Of a stretch of DNA of 64,000 bases, positions 1-8,417 are shown piece after piece; positions within the stretch are counted from its first letter, which is position 1; each line of letters begins with the position of its first letter. The notes below the pieces were generated by a model. The model did not search any database. It worked only from the letters and a program-made list of their open reading frames with translations, and was not told the DNA's origin. Location of the stretch: NCBI RefSeq assembly GCF_000521805.1, contig NZ_JAMB01000001.1, positions 186,001 through 250,000 of the forward strand, given 5' to 3'. This DNA comes from Marinomonas ushuaiensis DSM 15871 (lineage in GTDB: Bacteria; Pseudomonadota; Gammaproteobacteria; Pseudomonadales; Marinomonadaceae). A program made the position numbers and the translations under genes.

Positions 1-1
1 G

Positions 2-364
2 TTAGAAGCGCTTAAATTGGAGTTTCCAAAGCTGAAAACTTCACTTCGAGTCGGTGGACCAACAACGAATGCTTTGCGTATGCCGCCGTTTGAAGTAGCC
101 CGTGATTCTCGTATCGTTAAAACTCTGAATTCTGCGTTTGAATCCGTAATGGGATACGCTCAACCAACGGGACCCATTGCTCCTGCTGCTTTTTTTGGAA
201 CCGACGCCGCTCATCTTTCTGCTGCAGGAATGGAAGGTGTTGTCTGCGGACCGGGTGGCGAGTTTAATACCATGCCAGATGAGCGAGTACGCAAGGAACA
301 GTTTCTCAATTGTGTTCGTATTTACATACTATGTATTATCGAGATTTGTGGCGTTAGCGAATAA
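2..364 (+). CDS. M20-family metallopeptidase/deacylase, C-terminal part (cut by window edge)
   Basis: The frame is open from base 2, so this is the 3' end of a longer gene; the start lies outside the window. The sequence matches the C-terminal part of ArgE/DapE-type M20 peptidases: GTDAAHLSAAG followed by CGPGGEFNTMPDERV, which corresponds to the GT(D/E)A...GPG...PDE block of the catalytic domain. In classical ArgE/DapE the residue two before PDE is a metal-binding His (AHxPDE); here it is Thr (NTMPDE), so the metal site differs or the protein is from a divergent subgroup. The substrate cannot be told from the fragment. An intrinsic terminator follows about 30 bases downstream. Confidence 0.7.
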   Translation, partial: LEALKLEFPKLKTSLRVGGPTTNALRMPPFEVARDSRIVKTLNSAFESVMGYAQPTGPIAPAAFFGTDAAHLSAAGMEGVVCGPGGEFNTMPDERVRKEQFLNCVRIYILCIIEICGVSE

Positions 365-392
365 AAACTATCTATTATTTTTTATTTTTAAA

Positions 393-426
393 AGCGATTA
401 GAGTGAAGGCTCTAATCGCTTTTTTT
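393..426 (+). terminator. Rho-independent terminator
   Basis: An 11-bp perfect stem (393-403 with 410-420), a six-base loop and a run of seven T. It follows the M20 gene and lies between two convergent genes. Confidence 0.9.
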
Positions 427-476
427 GTGCTGAAAATAATGTGCTGCCTCTGGCTTTTATTTGGTGAGTTTGGGTA

Positions 477-1457
477 TTAACGTTGTTCTAGATATTTAAA
501 CGTTTCTACTAAAGCATCATGAGATGATTTCGGGTTATAGCCTAGTTCTGTTCTGGCTTTCGATATGTTGTATTCTTGTTTCACATTGAAGAACATAGAA
601 ACTTGGCTGCTGATTAATTCGGCTGGCTTTCCGGTGAGTTTTGAACCAAATCCCATCAATCCAGATAAAACATAGAGTAACCACTTAGGCACAACCGGTG
701 GTTTTTGTACTTTAAGAGCAATAGATTCCGCAGCGTTAATGATGTCTTCTAAAGAAGAGGAACGGTCATTGGCTAAAATATAGCGCTCGCCTGACTTTCC
801 TTTTTCACTCGCGGCAATCATGCCTTTTGCGACGTCACGAGGATCAACAAAATTAAAGAAGAAGCTTGGGTTGATGGCAAGTGCACCTGTTCTTATATTC
901 TCAATAAATTGCATGGTATCGGTTAAGCGATCTATATTCGGGCCAACCATGGCGGAAGGTAATACAGCGACCATCCATAAATTGTATTGCTTAGCTAATT
1001 CCCACGCTCTTTTTTCGGACTCAATTTTAGAGCGATAGTAAGGGTTCGATATGTCATCATTCCAGCTTTCTTCGGTTAATAAAGAACCATCATGACCGAT
1101 AGCAGCGACAGAGCTCACGTAAACTACTTTCTTCACGTTCGCTTTTGCAGCCGCTGACAGTACGATTTCTGTGCCTTGTATATTCGCTTGAACAATTTCT
1201 GTTTCTGGATCTTTTGCCCAGTGTTTAAAAACAGCCGCCACGTGATACAGCACATCGACACCTTCTAACGCTTTTTCCATGGAAGTTTGATCTAGCATGT
1301 CCGCTTCGATAAGTTGGCAATCTAAGCCATCAAACTGAATGGTGTTATTTGCGTTTCGTACGCCAGCACGAACGGTTTCACCTTGCTCAAGAAGCTCACG
1401 TACAAGATTATTACCTAAGTGACCATTTGCGCCTGTTACTAAGCGGATGTTTGCCAT
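477..1457 (-). CDS. NAD(P)-dependent epimerase/dehydratase, extended SDR family
   Basis: Length of 326 residues and the layout of an extended short-chain dehydrogenase of the dihydroflavonol-4-reductase-like group. The N-terminal Rossmann motif is TGANGHLG (residues 8-15), and the catalytic YxxxK is in NPYYRSKIESE near residue 140, preceded by the VYVSSVAA strand with the active-site Ser. It would reduce a carbonyl or epimerise a sugar-like substrate with NAD(P)H; the substrate is not visible. A MerR regulator lies 83 bp upstream on the same strand and may control it. Confidence 0.8.
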   Translation of the reverse strand: MANIRLVTGANGHLGNNLVRELLEQGETVRAGVRNANNTIQFDGLDCQLIEADMLDQTSMEKALEGVDVLYHVAAVFKHWAKDPETEIVQANIQGTEIVLSAAAKANVKKVVYVSSVAAIGHDGSLLTEESWNDDISNPYYRSKIESEKRAWELAKQYNLWMVAVLPSAMVGPNIDRLTDTMQFIENIRTGALAINPSFFFNFVDPRDVAKGMIAASEKGKSGERYILANDRSSSLEDIINAAESIALKVQKPPVVPKWLLYVLSGLMGFGSKLTGKPAELISSQVSMFFNVKQEYNISKARTELGYNPKSSHDALVETFKYLEQR

Positions 1458-1540
1458 GTTATTTATCCTATATGAGTTACGATAAATAGAATGGTAAACC
1501 CAACCCTAAAGGGGCGAGTCAATGTGCTTTTATAGTTATT

Positions 1541-1903
1541 TTATTTGGAAGGAGAAAATACTTCTTGTAGTTCTTTTTGTAAGGCTTTTAATCCTAGTTC
1601 CTTAGTCTTGGCTTGCTGTATTTCGGTTCTGATTTGTTCTATTTTACTGGCAATTAAGGTGTTGGCGAGCTCAAGAGGGAAGCTCTGTTGAGCTTCTTTG
1701 GCAACAACCAGAGGGGTTAGTTCTGCTAATTTTATTCCTAAGATTTGGGCTCGTTTTATCAGAGATATGACGACAATGTGGTTCTGATCATACACTCGAT
1801 AACTTCCTGAGCGGTTAACATGACGCAGCAACCCAATGTCCTCGTAGTGAAGAATCGCTTTTCTAGATGCGCCCGTTAATTTTGCTACCTTTCCAATATA
1901 CAT
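1541..1903 (-). CDS. MerR-family transcriptional regulator
   Basis: The N-terminal winged-helix HTH reads MYIGKVAKLTGASRKAILHYEDIGLL, then the second wing with SGSYRVYDQNH, followed by a helical dimerisation stretch rich in Glu, Lys and Gln. The 120-residue form starting at 1903 is preferred because GAGG lies 9 bases before that ATG; an upstream TTG at 1918 has no better ribosome site. No Cys pair typical of metal-sensing members is seen, so an organic or redox signal is more likely. It is co-directional with the SDR gene downstream, which makes that gene the obvious candidate target. Confidence 0.85.
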   Translation of the reverse strand: MYIGKVAKLTGASRKAILHYEDIGLLRHVNRSGSYRVYDQNHIVVISLIKRAQILGIKLAELTPLVVAKEAQQSFPLELANTLIASKIEQIRTEIQQAKTKELGLKALQKELQEVFSPSK

Positions 1904-1952
1904 ACTGAATCGCCTCAAATGCAGATATTTCTATGTTATTGGTAAGCATTTA

Positions 1953-2042
1953 CTAACTCAAGACTTTATCCCCAGAGGTCTCTAGCGTTGAGGTTACATC
2001 ATTGAGGAAGCTTGTTGGGTTGCTAAGGTGAAAGTCGGCATT
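1953..2042 (-). pseudogene. 30-codon relic of an FNR-type flavin reductase C-terminus
   Basis: Read on the minus strand the frame gives NADFHLSNPTSFLND, closely matching NADFYLCGPTSFLNN near the C-terminus of the reductase ending at 6240; about 15 of 21 residues agree and the DNA is similar. The CGP motif needed in the NAD-binding domain is altered to SNP, there is no start codon or upstream reductase sequence, and the frame ends at a TAG. It is best explained as the debris of a second copy of that gene. Confidence 0.65.
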
Positions 2043-2084
2043 TTTTTGCTCTTGTTTTGTTTTCGAACTGCTAATTACAGGCAC

Positions 2085-2657
2085 TTATTTTGGCTCAGAT
2101 AAAATCGTGTATTCGCCATTTTTAGGGTCAGGTAAAGTCGATAGTTCGCTTAATGGTGTGGATGTGTAATACGCCATGGCGGCTTTGATAGCGATCCAAT
2201 GAGACACAACTAATATGTTCTTCCCCTTTTCTTTCGAGAAGATCGCCTGCAATTCAGAGACGACTCTAGTCTTTAGTTGCTGGTAGGTTTCTGCGCCCGA
2301 TAGATTAAACTTGCTTTGACCTTGCCAAAAGTAATTATATTGCTGAGGGTCAGACAGTGCGGTTTCTTGTTTGGTTTTCCCTTCCCAAGGCCCTAGATTG
2401 ATTTCCTTCAAGTTATCGGAGATAACCACTTCTATATCTTTCTTGTCGATAATCAATGCCAATGTATCTTGAGCGCGTTGTAAAGGGCTTACGTAAGCTT
2501 TATGGATCTCATATTGTTCCAACTATGCCTTTGCTTGAATCGCCTGCTCTTTACCCTGTGGTGTTAGAGGCGAGTCTTTATGACCTTGAAGACGGTGTTC
2601 TTTGTTCCACTCAGTTTGGCCGTGTCTTACCATGAATATTTTGGTGGTGTTTGACAT
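2085..2657 (-). pseudogene. Histidine phosphatase (phosphoglycerate mutase-like) with in-frame TAG
   Basis: From ATG at 2657 the frame encodes MSNTTKIFMVRHGQTEWN, the RHG phosphohistidine motif of the branch-2 histidine phosphatases, and runs to codon 44. Codon 45 (2525-2523) is TAG. The same frame continues without shift through YVSPLQRAQDTL and LVVSHWIAIKA, which carry the remaining catalytic pocket and second His, to the stop at 2085. The total of 190 codons is normal for the family. The downstream piece alone (from TTG 2522) lacks the catalytic RHG. It is therefore a single-mutation pseudogene, a sequencing error or a read-through case; the substrate is unknown. Confidence 0.85.
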
Positions 2658-2692
2658 GTTAGCTTCTAGATCCTCTAACGGGTTTACAAAGT

Positions 2693-2718
2693 AAAACGGT
2701 GCCTTGAGGCACCGTTTT
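2693..2718 (-). terminator. Intrinsic terminator after phnE
   Basis: An 11-bp perfect stem (2693-2703 with 2708-2718) with a four-base loop, 24 bp beyond the last phn stop codon. The T-run is only four bases, so efficiency may be modest. Confidence 0.7.
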
Positions 2719-2741
2719 ATCGTCGATTTTTCTTTTAATGA

Positions 2742-3563
2742 CTATATCAATAAACGTCGCACTTTCGCGGATAAATACTCAGACACTATAACAGTCGCCA
2801 GTATCACCAAAATAATCAGTGTGACTTGTGGCCATGCAAGAATATTCATCGAAGATGACAAGAACAAGCCAATACCACCTGCGCCAACTAAACCTAATAT
2901 TGTTGATTCTCGGATGTTTATATCCCAACGGAAAATCATAATACCTAAAAACGCCGGTAGAATCTGAGGAATAATCGCGTAGTTAATCGTCTGGAAGCGA
3001 GATGCTCCTGTGGATTCAATAGCCTCTACACTCGTCGTGTTTATCTCTTCAATGCTTTCATAAAGCAGTTTTGCTACAAAGCCTATCGATCGTAGACCAA
3101 TCGCAATAATCCCCGCTAAAATCCCTGGCCCTAAAATAGTCACCAACAACAATGCCCAAATCAACGAGTTGATTGAGCGAGACGAGGCAATAATAAACAA
3201 GGCAACAGGACGAACAAATTTTGTAGAAGGTGTGGTGTTTCGTGCGGCCAAAAAAGCTACTGGAAATGCCAGAATCACACCAAGCAGTGTACCTAATGTG
3301 GCAATGTTTAACGTATCCCACAAGGCTTTATAAAGCTTATTTATGTACAACCATTCTGGTGGAAACATTCGGTCAATCAAATCTGCCGCTTGCACGGGTG
3401 CATCGTAAACAAAGAACCAAATGGTGTCTTCGTTCATTTCTACCCAGCAATAAATCGTCAGCAATGTGATGGCAAACCAGAAGCCCCAAACGATCCATGC
3501 TTTACGTTTTGTATGACTTTCCCAGACTAACTTTTGTTCTAACTCACCCATTTTCTTATCCAT
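2742..3563 (-). CDS. phnE: Phosphonate-type ABC transporter permease (second PhnE)
   Basis: A 273-residue inner-membrane protein with about six hydrophobic segments. The conserved permease loop contacting the ATPase is visible as VEAIESTGASRFQTINYAIIPQILP (residues about 185-210), and GLVGAGGIGLFL occurs near the C-terminus, both typical of PhnE. It is the last gene of a phnD-phnC-phnE-phnE operon; its start overlaps the preceding permease gene by 25 bp, which suggests translational coupling. The two permeases differ in sequence and probably form a heterodimer. The transported compound could be a phosphonate, phosphite or a related anion; no C-P lyase genes are in the window. Confidence 0.9.
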   Translation of the reverse strand: MDKKMGELEQKLVWESHTKRKAWIVWGFWFAITLLTIYCWVEMNEDTIWFFVYDAPVQAADLIDRMFPPEWLYINKLYKALWDTLNIATLGTLLGVILAFPVAFLAARNTTPSTKFVRPVALFIIASSRSINSLIWALLLVTILGPGILAGIIAIGLRSIGFVAKLLYESIEEINTTSVEAIESTGASRFQTINYAIIPQILPAFLGIMIFRWDINIRESTILGLVGAGGIGLFLSSSMNILAWPQVTLIILVILATVIVSEYLSAKVRRLLI

Positions 3564-4327
3564 CCAGAAAGGTATTCACACGCCAACACGATCAGAATAA
3601 TTAAAATGAGAACGGCCCCAGCAGAGTCGTATTCATAACGATCAATCGAGGTATTTAAGGTCGCGCCAATACCGCCAGCGCCAACAATACCGATGACCGC
3701 AGATTCACGAAAGTTGATATCGAATCGATAAAAAGACAACCCAATCATACGTGGCATAACTTGTGGCCAAATCGCAATGTGCATGCGTTGTAACCAAGAA
3801 GCACCTGTTGATGCAATGGCTTCCAATTGCTTCTTATCTATCTCTTCAATTTCTTCCGCCAGCAGCTTTCCTAAGAAACCAATGGTTGCATAGGTTAAGG
3901 TTAGAAACCCTGCAAACGCACCAAAGCCAAACAGTGCCACCAAAAAAATCGCGACAATCACTTCTTGCATAGAGCGCGAAACAGCAATAAAAGATCGGCA
4001 GAATAAATAAATGGGTTTGGGTGAAATGTTGCGTGCTGCACCCATTCCAAAAGGAATAGACAAAAGTATACCCACAACCGTTGAGGTCACCGTCATGGTT
4101 AAGCTTTCATAAATCCCTGAATAAATATCTGCCGCTCGGCGAGTAAAGTTAGGGTTTAAGAAACCTTCCACAAAACGACCGCCGCGTTCTAGTCCTTCAT
4201 AAACGCGCAGCCAATTTACTTCGATACTGCCGATGCCAACAATCAGGTAGAGAAAAAACGCAATCCAAAGCGCGATACGCCAGCGTTTATCAGGCACAAG
4301 ATAATGAGGTCTTTCCCAAGTACGCAT
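3539..4327 (-). CDS. phnE: Phosphonate-type ABC transporter permease (first PhnE)
   Basis: A 262-residue integral membrane protein. The EAA-type coupling loop LEAIASTGASWLQRMHIAIWPQVMP and the motif GIVGAGGIGATL are clear and parallel those of the second permease, so the pair arose by duplication. The ATG overlaps the TAA of phnC by one base (TAATG), and the 3' end overlaps the second phnE. An N-terminal cytosolic stretch of about 18 residues precedes the first membrane helix. Confidence 0.9.
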   Translation of the reverse strand: MRTWERPHYLVPDKRWRIALWIAFFLYLIVGIGSIEVNWLRVYEGLERGGRFVEGFLNPNFTRRAADIYSGIYESLTMTVTSTVVGILLSIPFGMGAARNISPKPIYLFCRSFIAVSRSMQEVIVAIFLVALFGFGAFAGFLTLTYATIGFLGKLLAEEIEEIDKKQLEAIASTGASWLQRMHIAIWPQVMPRMIGLSFYRFDINFRESAVIGIVGAGGIGATLNTSIDRYEYDSAGAVLILIILIVLACEYLSGWIRKWVS

Positions 4328-5142
4328 TAAGCGGCCTCCTCGCTTTCCTGATCATTTTCCTGATCTATGCCTAAATCATCGTCTTCTGCTTTAACATCCG
4401 TCCAATCTTCATCGCCATAAATGCGAGTTAACACGTCTTCTGTTAATTCATCTGGCTTGCCATCAAACACCACTTCGCCGCCTTGTAAACCAATAATACG
4501 ATCTACAAACTGCATCGCCAGTGGCACGTCATGAATATTGATGATCGCCGACAAGGATTTTTCACGGCAAATAGACTGAATCAAACGCATGATTTGACGA
4601 GAGGTTTTAGGGTCCAAACTGGCCGTTGGTTCGTCCACTAACAACAAGCGTGGGTCTTGCGCCAAGGCTCTGGCAATACCGACACGCTGTCGCTGACCAC
4701 CAGACAGTTCATCGGCACGTTTGTTGGCGTGATCAATTAAGCCAACGCGATCCAAGTATTCAAACGCATTGTCTATGTCTTTTTCTGGGTAGCGACGTAA
4801 AAACGAGCGCCAGAAAGGCAAATAACCTAGACGACCAGACAAGACATTTTCCATCACACTCAATCTTTCGACCAAGGCGTATTCTTGGAAGATCATCCCG
4901 ATATGACGACGTTGTTCGCGTACCTTGCTAGAAGACAAGTTACTCAAGTTAACACCATCGAGCTGAATATTGCCTTCGCTTGGGTCGATCAAGCGATTCA
5001 CACAACGAATCATCGTCGATTTACCGGCCCCACTCGGGCCGATAAGTCCAACGATCTCACCATCAGGTACTTCAAAGCTAATATCTTTTAGAACCCAAGG
5101 GCCTGTTTTATATCGCTTTTTTAAATGTTCAATTTTAAGCAC
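4327..5142 (-). CDS. phnC: Phosphonate-type ABC transporter ATP-binding protein
   Basis: A 271-residue ABC ATPase with Walker [10 protein letters not shown] (about residues 36-44), signature LSGGQRQR (about 146-153) and Walker [13 protein letters not shown]. The short family motif [15 protein letters not shown] matches PhnC. The C-terminal 20 or so residues form an acidic tail rich in Asp, Glu and Gln that is not part of the ABC fold and is longer than usual. It lies 9 bp after phnD and would energise uptake through the two PhnE permeases. Confidence 0.92.
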   Translation of the reverse strand: MLKIEHLKKRYKTGPWVLKDISFEVPDGEIVGLIGPSGAGKSTMIRCVNRLIDPSEGNIQLDGVNLSNLSSSKVREQRRHIGMIFQEYALVERLSVMENVLSGRLGYLPFWRSFLRRYPEKDIDNAFEYLDRVGLIDHANKRADELSGGQRQRVGIARALAQDPRLLLVDEPTASLDPKTSRQIMRLIQSICREKSLSAIINIHDVPLAMQFVDRIIGLQGGEVVFDGKPDELTEDVLTRIYGDEDWTDVKAEDDDLGIDQENDQESEEAA

Positions 5143-5151
5143 TGATGCGTC

Positions 5152-6093
5152 CTATCGGCAGTTGTAAGAAACGCCATTCGCGTCATCAATCTTACGGATT
5201 ACATTCCAATGTTGTTTGAATGTAATTGGCAGGAACTGACCTTCTTTAGAGAACTCTTCTTTCAATTTAGAGCCTTCCCATTTGTAAGAGAAAAATGCTT
5301 CTTTGATTTTTTCTTGAAGCTCAGGCGTCAAGTTATGCGCCACACCGTAGCTTGTTGTTGGGAAGGTTTCAGACTTGTAAATAGACGTCACTTGGCTGGC
5401 TTTTACCACATCACGGTCAATCATTCGGTTCAACACTGAGTTTGCTACCGCTGCCGCTGGGTAATCTTTGTTTGCTACACCCAAGATAGAGTTATCATGC
5501 TTACCAGAGAAAAGAGGTTCGAAATCACGTTCAGGGATTAAATCAAAATCCGCTTTTAGAATCGCAGAAGGCGCTTTAAAACCAGAGTTAGACGTTTGAG
5601 ATGTGAAGGCTAACTTGCTGCCTTTAAGGTCTTTAGGAGAGTTAATACCAGAAGTTGGGTAGGTGATGATCTCCATCTCGTAACCAAAAGAACCGTCTTC
5701 CGCTGCCATCATAGTGAATGGACGGTAACCAGAACAGGCTACCGCTAATGGGTTAGAACCTGTGTTGAAACCTGCAATATGAAGACGACCCGCACGCATT
5801 GCTTCGATTTGCGCAGCGTTAGATTGAACAGGGAAGAAACGAACTTTTTTACCTGTAACACCTTCCATGTGCTCCAAGAACTCAGACCAAACATCCGCAT
5901 AAACAGCTGGATCTTCCACTGGCGTGTAAGCAAAAATCAAAGTGCTTGGGTCAAGTAGTTTAGATTTATCCGTTGGGATATCGGCAATTAAATCGTGATC
6001 GTTATCTGTGTAACGACTGTCTAAAGAAAAATCGGCATTTGCAGCGCCTGCAACAAACATAGAGGCAACAAGTAATGGATATAAACGTTTCAT
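5152..6093 (-). CDS. phnD: Phosphonate-type periplasmic substrate-binding protein
   Basis: A 313-residue exported protein; the signal peptide is MKRLYPLLVASMFVAGAANA with cleavage after ANA. PhnD-family blocks include FAYTPVEDPAVYADVW, the SNAAQIEAMRAGRLHIAGFNTG ligand loop and LAFTSQTSNSGFKAP. It delivers the ligand to the PhnC-PhnE1-PhnE2 importer. It is the first gene of the operon, with a Pho-box-like element 47-64 bp upstream of the start, so phosphate limitation is the likely inducer. Phosphonates, phosphite and phosphate esters are all possible ligands for this family. Confidence 0.92.
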   Translation of the reverse strand: MKRLYPLLVASMFVAGAANADFSLDSRYTDNDHDLIADIPTDKSKLLDPSTLIFAYTPVEDPAVYADVWSEFLEHMEGVTGKKVRFFPVQSNAAQIEAMRAGRLHIAGFNTGSNPLAVACSGYRPFTMMAAEDGSFGYEMEIITYPTSGINSPKDLKGSKLAFTSQTSNSGFKAPSAILKADFDLIPERDFEPLFSGKHDNSILGVANKDYPAAAVANSVLNRMIDRDVVKASQVTSIYKSETFPTTSYGVAHNLTPELQEKIKEAFFSYKWEGSKLKEEFSKEGQFLPITFKQHWNVIRKIDDANGVSYNCR

Positions 6094-6139
6094 TTTAGTT
6101 CTCCAGATTAAGTTATAATGAGAACTATACGCATCACCT

Positions 6140-6157
6140 ATGACACTTATATGACAA
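6140..6157 (-). promoter_or_regulatory. Pho box (PhoB binding site) upstream of phnD
   Basis: Read on the minus strand: TTGTCATATAAGTGTCAT, two 7-base half sites separated by four A/T bases, i.e. an 11-bp direct repeat. Each half differs from CTGTCAT by one base. The position 47-64 bp before the phnD ATG suits activation. Confidence 0.75.
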
Positions 6158-6239
6158 GATCTTTAAACTGTCATCGAATAGAAATGAAAAAACGGCTGTT
6201 CCTTACCAACCGTATAGAAAAACTAATGTTTTGAAAGAC

Positions 6240-7901
6240 TTAAAAGCTCTCATAATATATCGCAGAGCGTTTTACGCCTAGAATCTCTAGCTGTGAGGTT
6301 ATGTTATTGAGGAAACTTGTTGGGCCACAAAGGTAAAAGTCCGCATTTAGGTCTGGCACATGTTGTTGGATAAGCGCTCCGTCTATTCGCCCTTTTCTAT
6401 CGTAATCTTTTCCTATCATGTCTTGTTCATTTGGCTGGCTAAAAACAACATCAAGGTGAAGCGTTTCATGTTGTTTTTGCAGTGTTTTAATGTCACCTAA
6501 TAGAGGTGCATTCTTGCCATTACGAGCGGCATAAAGAAAATGCACGAGCAATGACTTTTGTGTCTGAGTTAGAGAGTGCAACATACTCACCAATGGTGTC
6601 ACACCAATGCCTGCACTGATTAACACAATGGGTCTTGTTGCGTATTTTAGAGTGAAATCGCCGCTTGGCTTCTTGGCTTGAATGACATCGCCTACTTGAA
6701 TAGCGTCGTGTAGATGTTGTGAACCTATGCCTTTGTCTTCTCGTTTCACACTGATCCGATAATGATCATCCATCGGTGAGTTAGAGAGCGAGTAAGTGCG
6801 TTCAACAGGTGGCTTTCCCTCGGACAGAGGCAACTGTATGGGTAAATGTTGGCCAGCATAAAAGCGAGACAATGCTTCTGTGCTTTTTAGGTCGGCAGGA
6901 ACAAATTCAAATGAGGTAACAGTGTCACTCTCGATTGTTTTTTTGGTAACACGTAAACCACCTTTGATGCTGTTTGGCGAACTCCAGCGCAAAGGCAGTA
7001 CCGCGTTCAATTGCACCACTTCGTCTATCTCAATGTTTAAGAGCCGATGCGCGCCAGGGTGTTCTTGAATCTTGTCTGAATCCCAATCAATGTCCACCCG
7101 CCCCGTTATTTGCAGCATATTACCTTTTTCAAAGTCCAGAAACAGTAAACCAACTAAAGGGCTGAGTATTAAGTTGCCTATGGTGTTGAAAAAATTATTG
7201 CCAGAATAATCGGGAAGTACCAATTGACGCTCATTGAGCACCTTCATAAAACCGGGTGAACCGCCTCGGTGAGAAGCGTCCATCCCATTGGATCTGTGCT
7301 CACCCTCTTCTTTGTAGCCGCTGCCGATAAATAAAGTATCGGCGGACGAAATCCACTTTTGCATGGATTCAGTTAATTTACTGTGGCGCGTTGAACTCAT
7401 GTCTTTAGGGTTGGTTTTCGTATACTGCCAAACACGTTCCGAAATATATTGAGGGCAATTACCAAAGGACTGTGACACTTCAAACGTGATGCCTTGACCG
7501 TCATTTTTCGCTATCGATCCTGTTGCTCTGTTACGGCGACGATTACTCAGTTCAATACCGATTAACCCAATATCAGCCCCTTCAATAAAAGCGTCTTCTA
7601 GAGCATCGCCCTGTATTGGTTGAGTGGCGAAATGCAGTGTTTTGTCATCAGGGAAATGCATAAAACCCTGTTCACCAGTTAATAAGGTCACCCAAGGTTT
7701 GCCCATTTTGTCTGTGGCAGACACAACCGCAAAAGGTAGCTCGCTGAAAAACAGCCGATGTTGTTCAATAAAAAATGGACGGATCGCTTTGGCTCCCCAA
7801 TGCGCCATCTCTTCATGCATACCGACATGTTTCTGTGCCTGAATTTCGCCTTTGTGGAAAGCTGAAGGCGTAGTATTGATATTAGTATTGGGGAACGTCA
7901 T
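6240..7901 (-). CDS. PNPOx-like / ferredoxin-NADP reductase-like fusion flavoprotein
   Basis: A 553-residue two-domain protein. The first half (about 40-200) resembles the FMN-binding split-barrel (pyridoxamine-phosphate-oxidase-like): FAVVSATDKMGKPWVTLLTG and a later copy of the barrel with GNLILSPLVGLLFLDF. The second half (about 315-553) is an FNR module: FAD motif RTYSLSNSP, nucleotide motif ISAGIGVTPLVSML and FYLCGPTSF. No 2Fe-2S domain follows; the protein ends just after the NAD domain. It probably passes electrons from NAD(P)H to a substrate or to bound flavin. A VOC protein gene lies 11 bp upstream in the same operon. Function is unknown. Confidence 0.8.
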   Translation of the reverse strand: MTFPNTNINTTPSAFHKGEIQAQKHVGMHEEMAHWGAKAIRPFFIEQHRLFFSELPFAVVSATDKMGKPWVTLLTGEQGFMHFPDDKTLHFATQPIQGDALEDAFIEGADIGLIGIELSNRRRNRATGSIAKNDGQGITFEVSQSFGNCPQYISERVWQYTKTNPKDMSSTRHSKLTESMQKWISSADTLFIGSGYKEEGEHRSNGMDASHRGGSPGFMKVLNERQLVLPDYSGNNFFNTIGNLILSPLVGLLFLDFEKGNMLQITGRVDIDWDSDKIQEHPGAHRLLNIEIDEVVQLNAVLPLRWSSPNSIKGGLRVTKKTIESDTVTSFEFVPADLKSTEALSRFYAGQHLPIQLPLSEGKPPVERTYSLSNSPMDDHYRISVKREDKGIGSQHLHDAIQVGDVIQAKKPSGDFTLKYATRPIVLISAGIGVTPLVSMLHSLTQTQKSLLVHFLYAARNGKNAPLLGDIKTLQKQHETLHLDVVFSQPNEQDMIGKDYDRKGRIDGALIQQHVPDLNADFYLCGPTSFLNNITSQLEILGVKRSAIYYESF

Positions 7902-7912
7902 AAAGCATTCCT

Positions 7913-8308
7913 TTATAACTTGATTAGCTCAAGGCGAAGGTTGCCAGGAATACGGCACATCATATGCTCAATACCACTGTTGCTTAATGCTTCTGGTGCG
8001 AATTCAATGGTGACGTCATCACGTGCCAACAGCTGTTCGTGCAGTGTTGCTAATTCTGTCTTCTCTGCAACGCGCAAAGCAAAATGGTGTAAACCAAGAT
8101 TGGTTTTACGATCGAATGGGGTTGCTGTTGCTGGATTTTCTACTTGCCAAAGTGTCAGCATGATAGTGCCATCGCTCACAAAAATAGCTGGATAAGTTGG
8201 CACTTCATTTACTTGTTTAAAGCCTAGCGCTTCGATGAAAAACGCACTTGCTGCTTTTACATCAGAAACGGTAAGTCCAAGATGATGTATGCCTTGAGTA
8301 TTAGCCAT
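7913..8308 (-). CDS. VOC-family (glyoxalase/dioxygenase-like) protein
   Basis: A 131-residue single-chain vicinal oxygen chelate protein with two beta-alpha-beta modules: GIHHLGLTVSDV with FYIEALGF-like FFIEALGF, then GLHHFALRV and a final LRLELIKL. The His in HHLGL, His in HHFAL and Glu in LELI are in the places that bind the metal in glyoxalase-type members. It is probably a small detoxification or ring-modifying enzyme. It is the first gene of the operon with the flavin fusion protein and is divergent from the CGNR regulator gene at 8418, with repeats between them. Confidence 0.85.
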   Translation of the reverse strand: MANTQGIHHLGLTVSDVKAASAFFIEALGFKQVNEVPTYPAIFVSDGTIMLTLWQVENPATATPFDRKTNLGLHHFALRVAEKTELATLHEQLLARDDVTIEFAPEALSNSGIEHMMCRIPGNLRLELIKL

Positions 8309-8334
8309 GGTTTGTTCCTTATTAATAATTTTAT

Positions 8335-8416
8335 TATAACCTCTAAAGATAGTTTTAAAGGTTAGTCTGTGTGCGGTTTATAACCTTTCCTGTTATAACC
8401 TGTAAAGGTGTTTTAT
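8335..8416. promoter_or_regulatory. Direct and inverted repeats in the divergent VOC/CGNR promoter region
   Basis: A 23-bp element at 8335-8357 recurs at 8394-8416 with about five mismatches; both begin TATAACCT. Between them AAAGGTTA (8356-8363) and TAACCTTT (8381-8388) form an inverted repeat. They look like operators for a repressor or activator, most simply the adjacent CGNR protein. Confidence 0.6.
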
Positions 8417-8417
8417 A

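Noticed and set aside
2523-2525. Pyrrolysine or programmed recoding at the TAG
   Set aside because: No pyl genes are expected in this lineage, and the family has no known recoding; mutation or sequencing error is simpler.
4626-4931. Open frame of 101 codons on the plus strand opposite phnC
   Set aside because: It is the complement of a strongly conserved ABC ATPase, has no homology and no ribosome site.
8030-8042. CACGTG core in the VOC gene as a further parS
   Set aside because: Flanks do not match TGTTN...AAACA; the same holds for other CACGTG occurrences, such as near 34667 and 62710.
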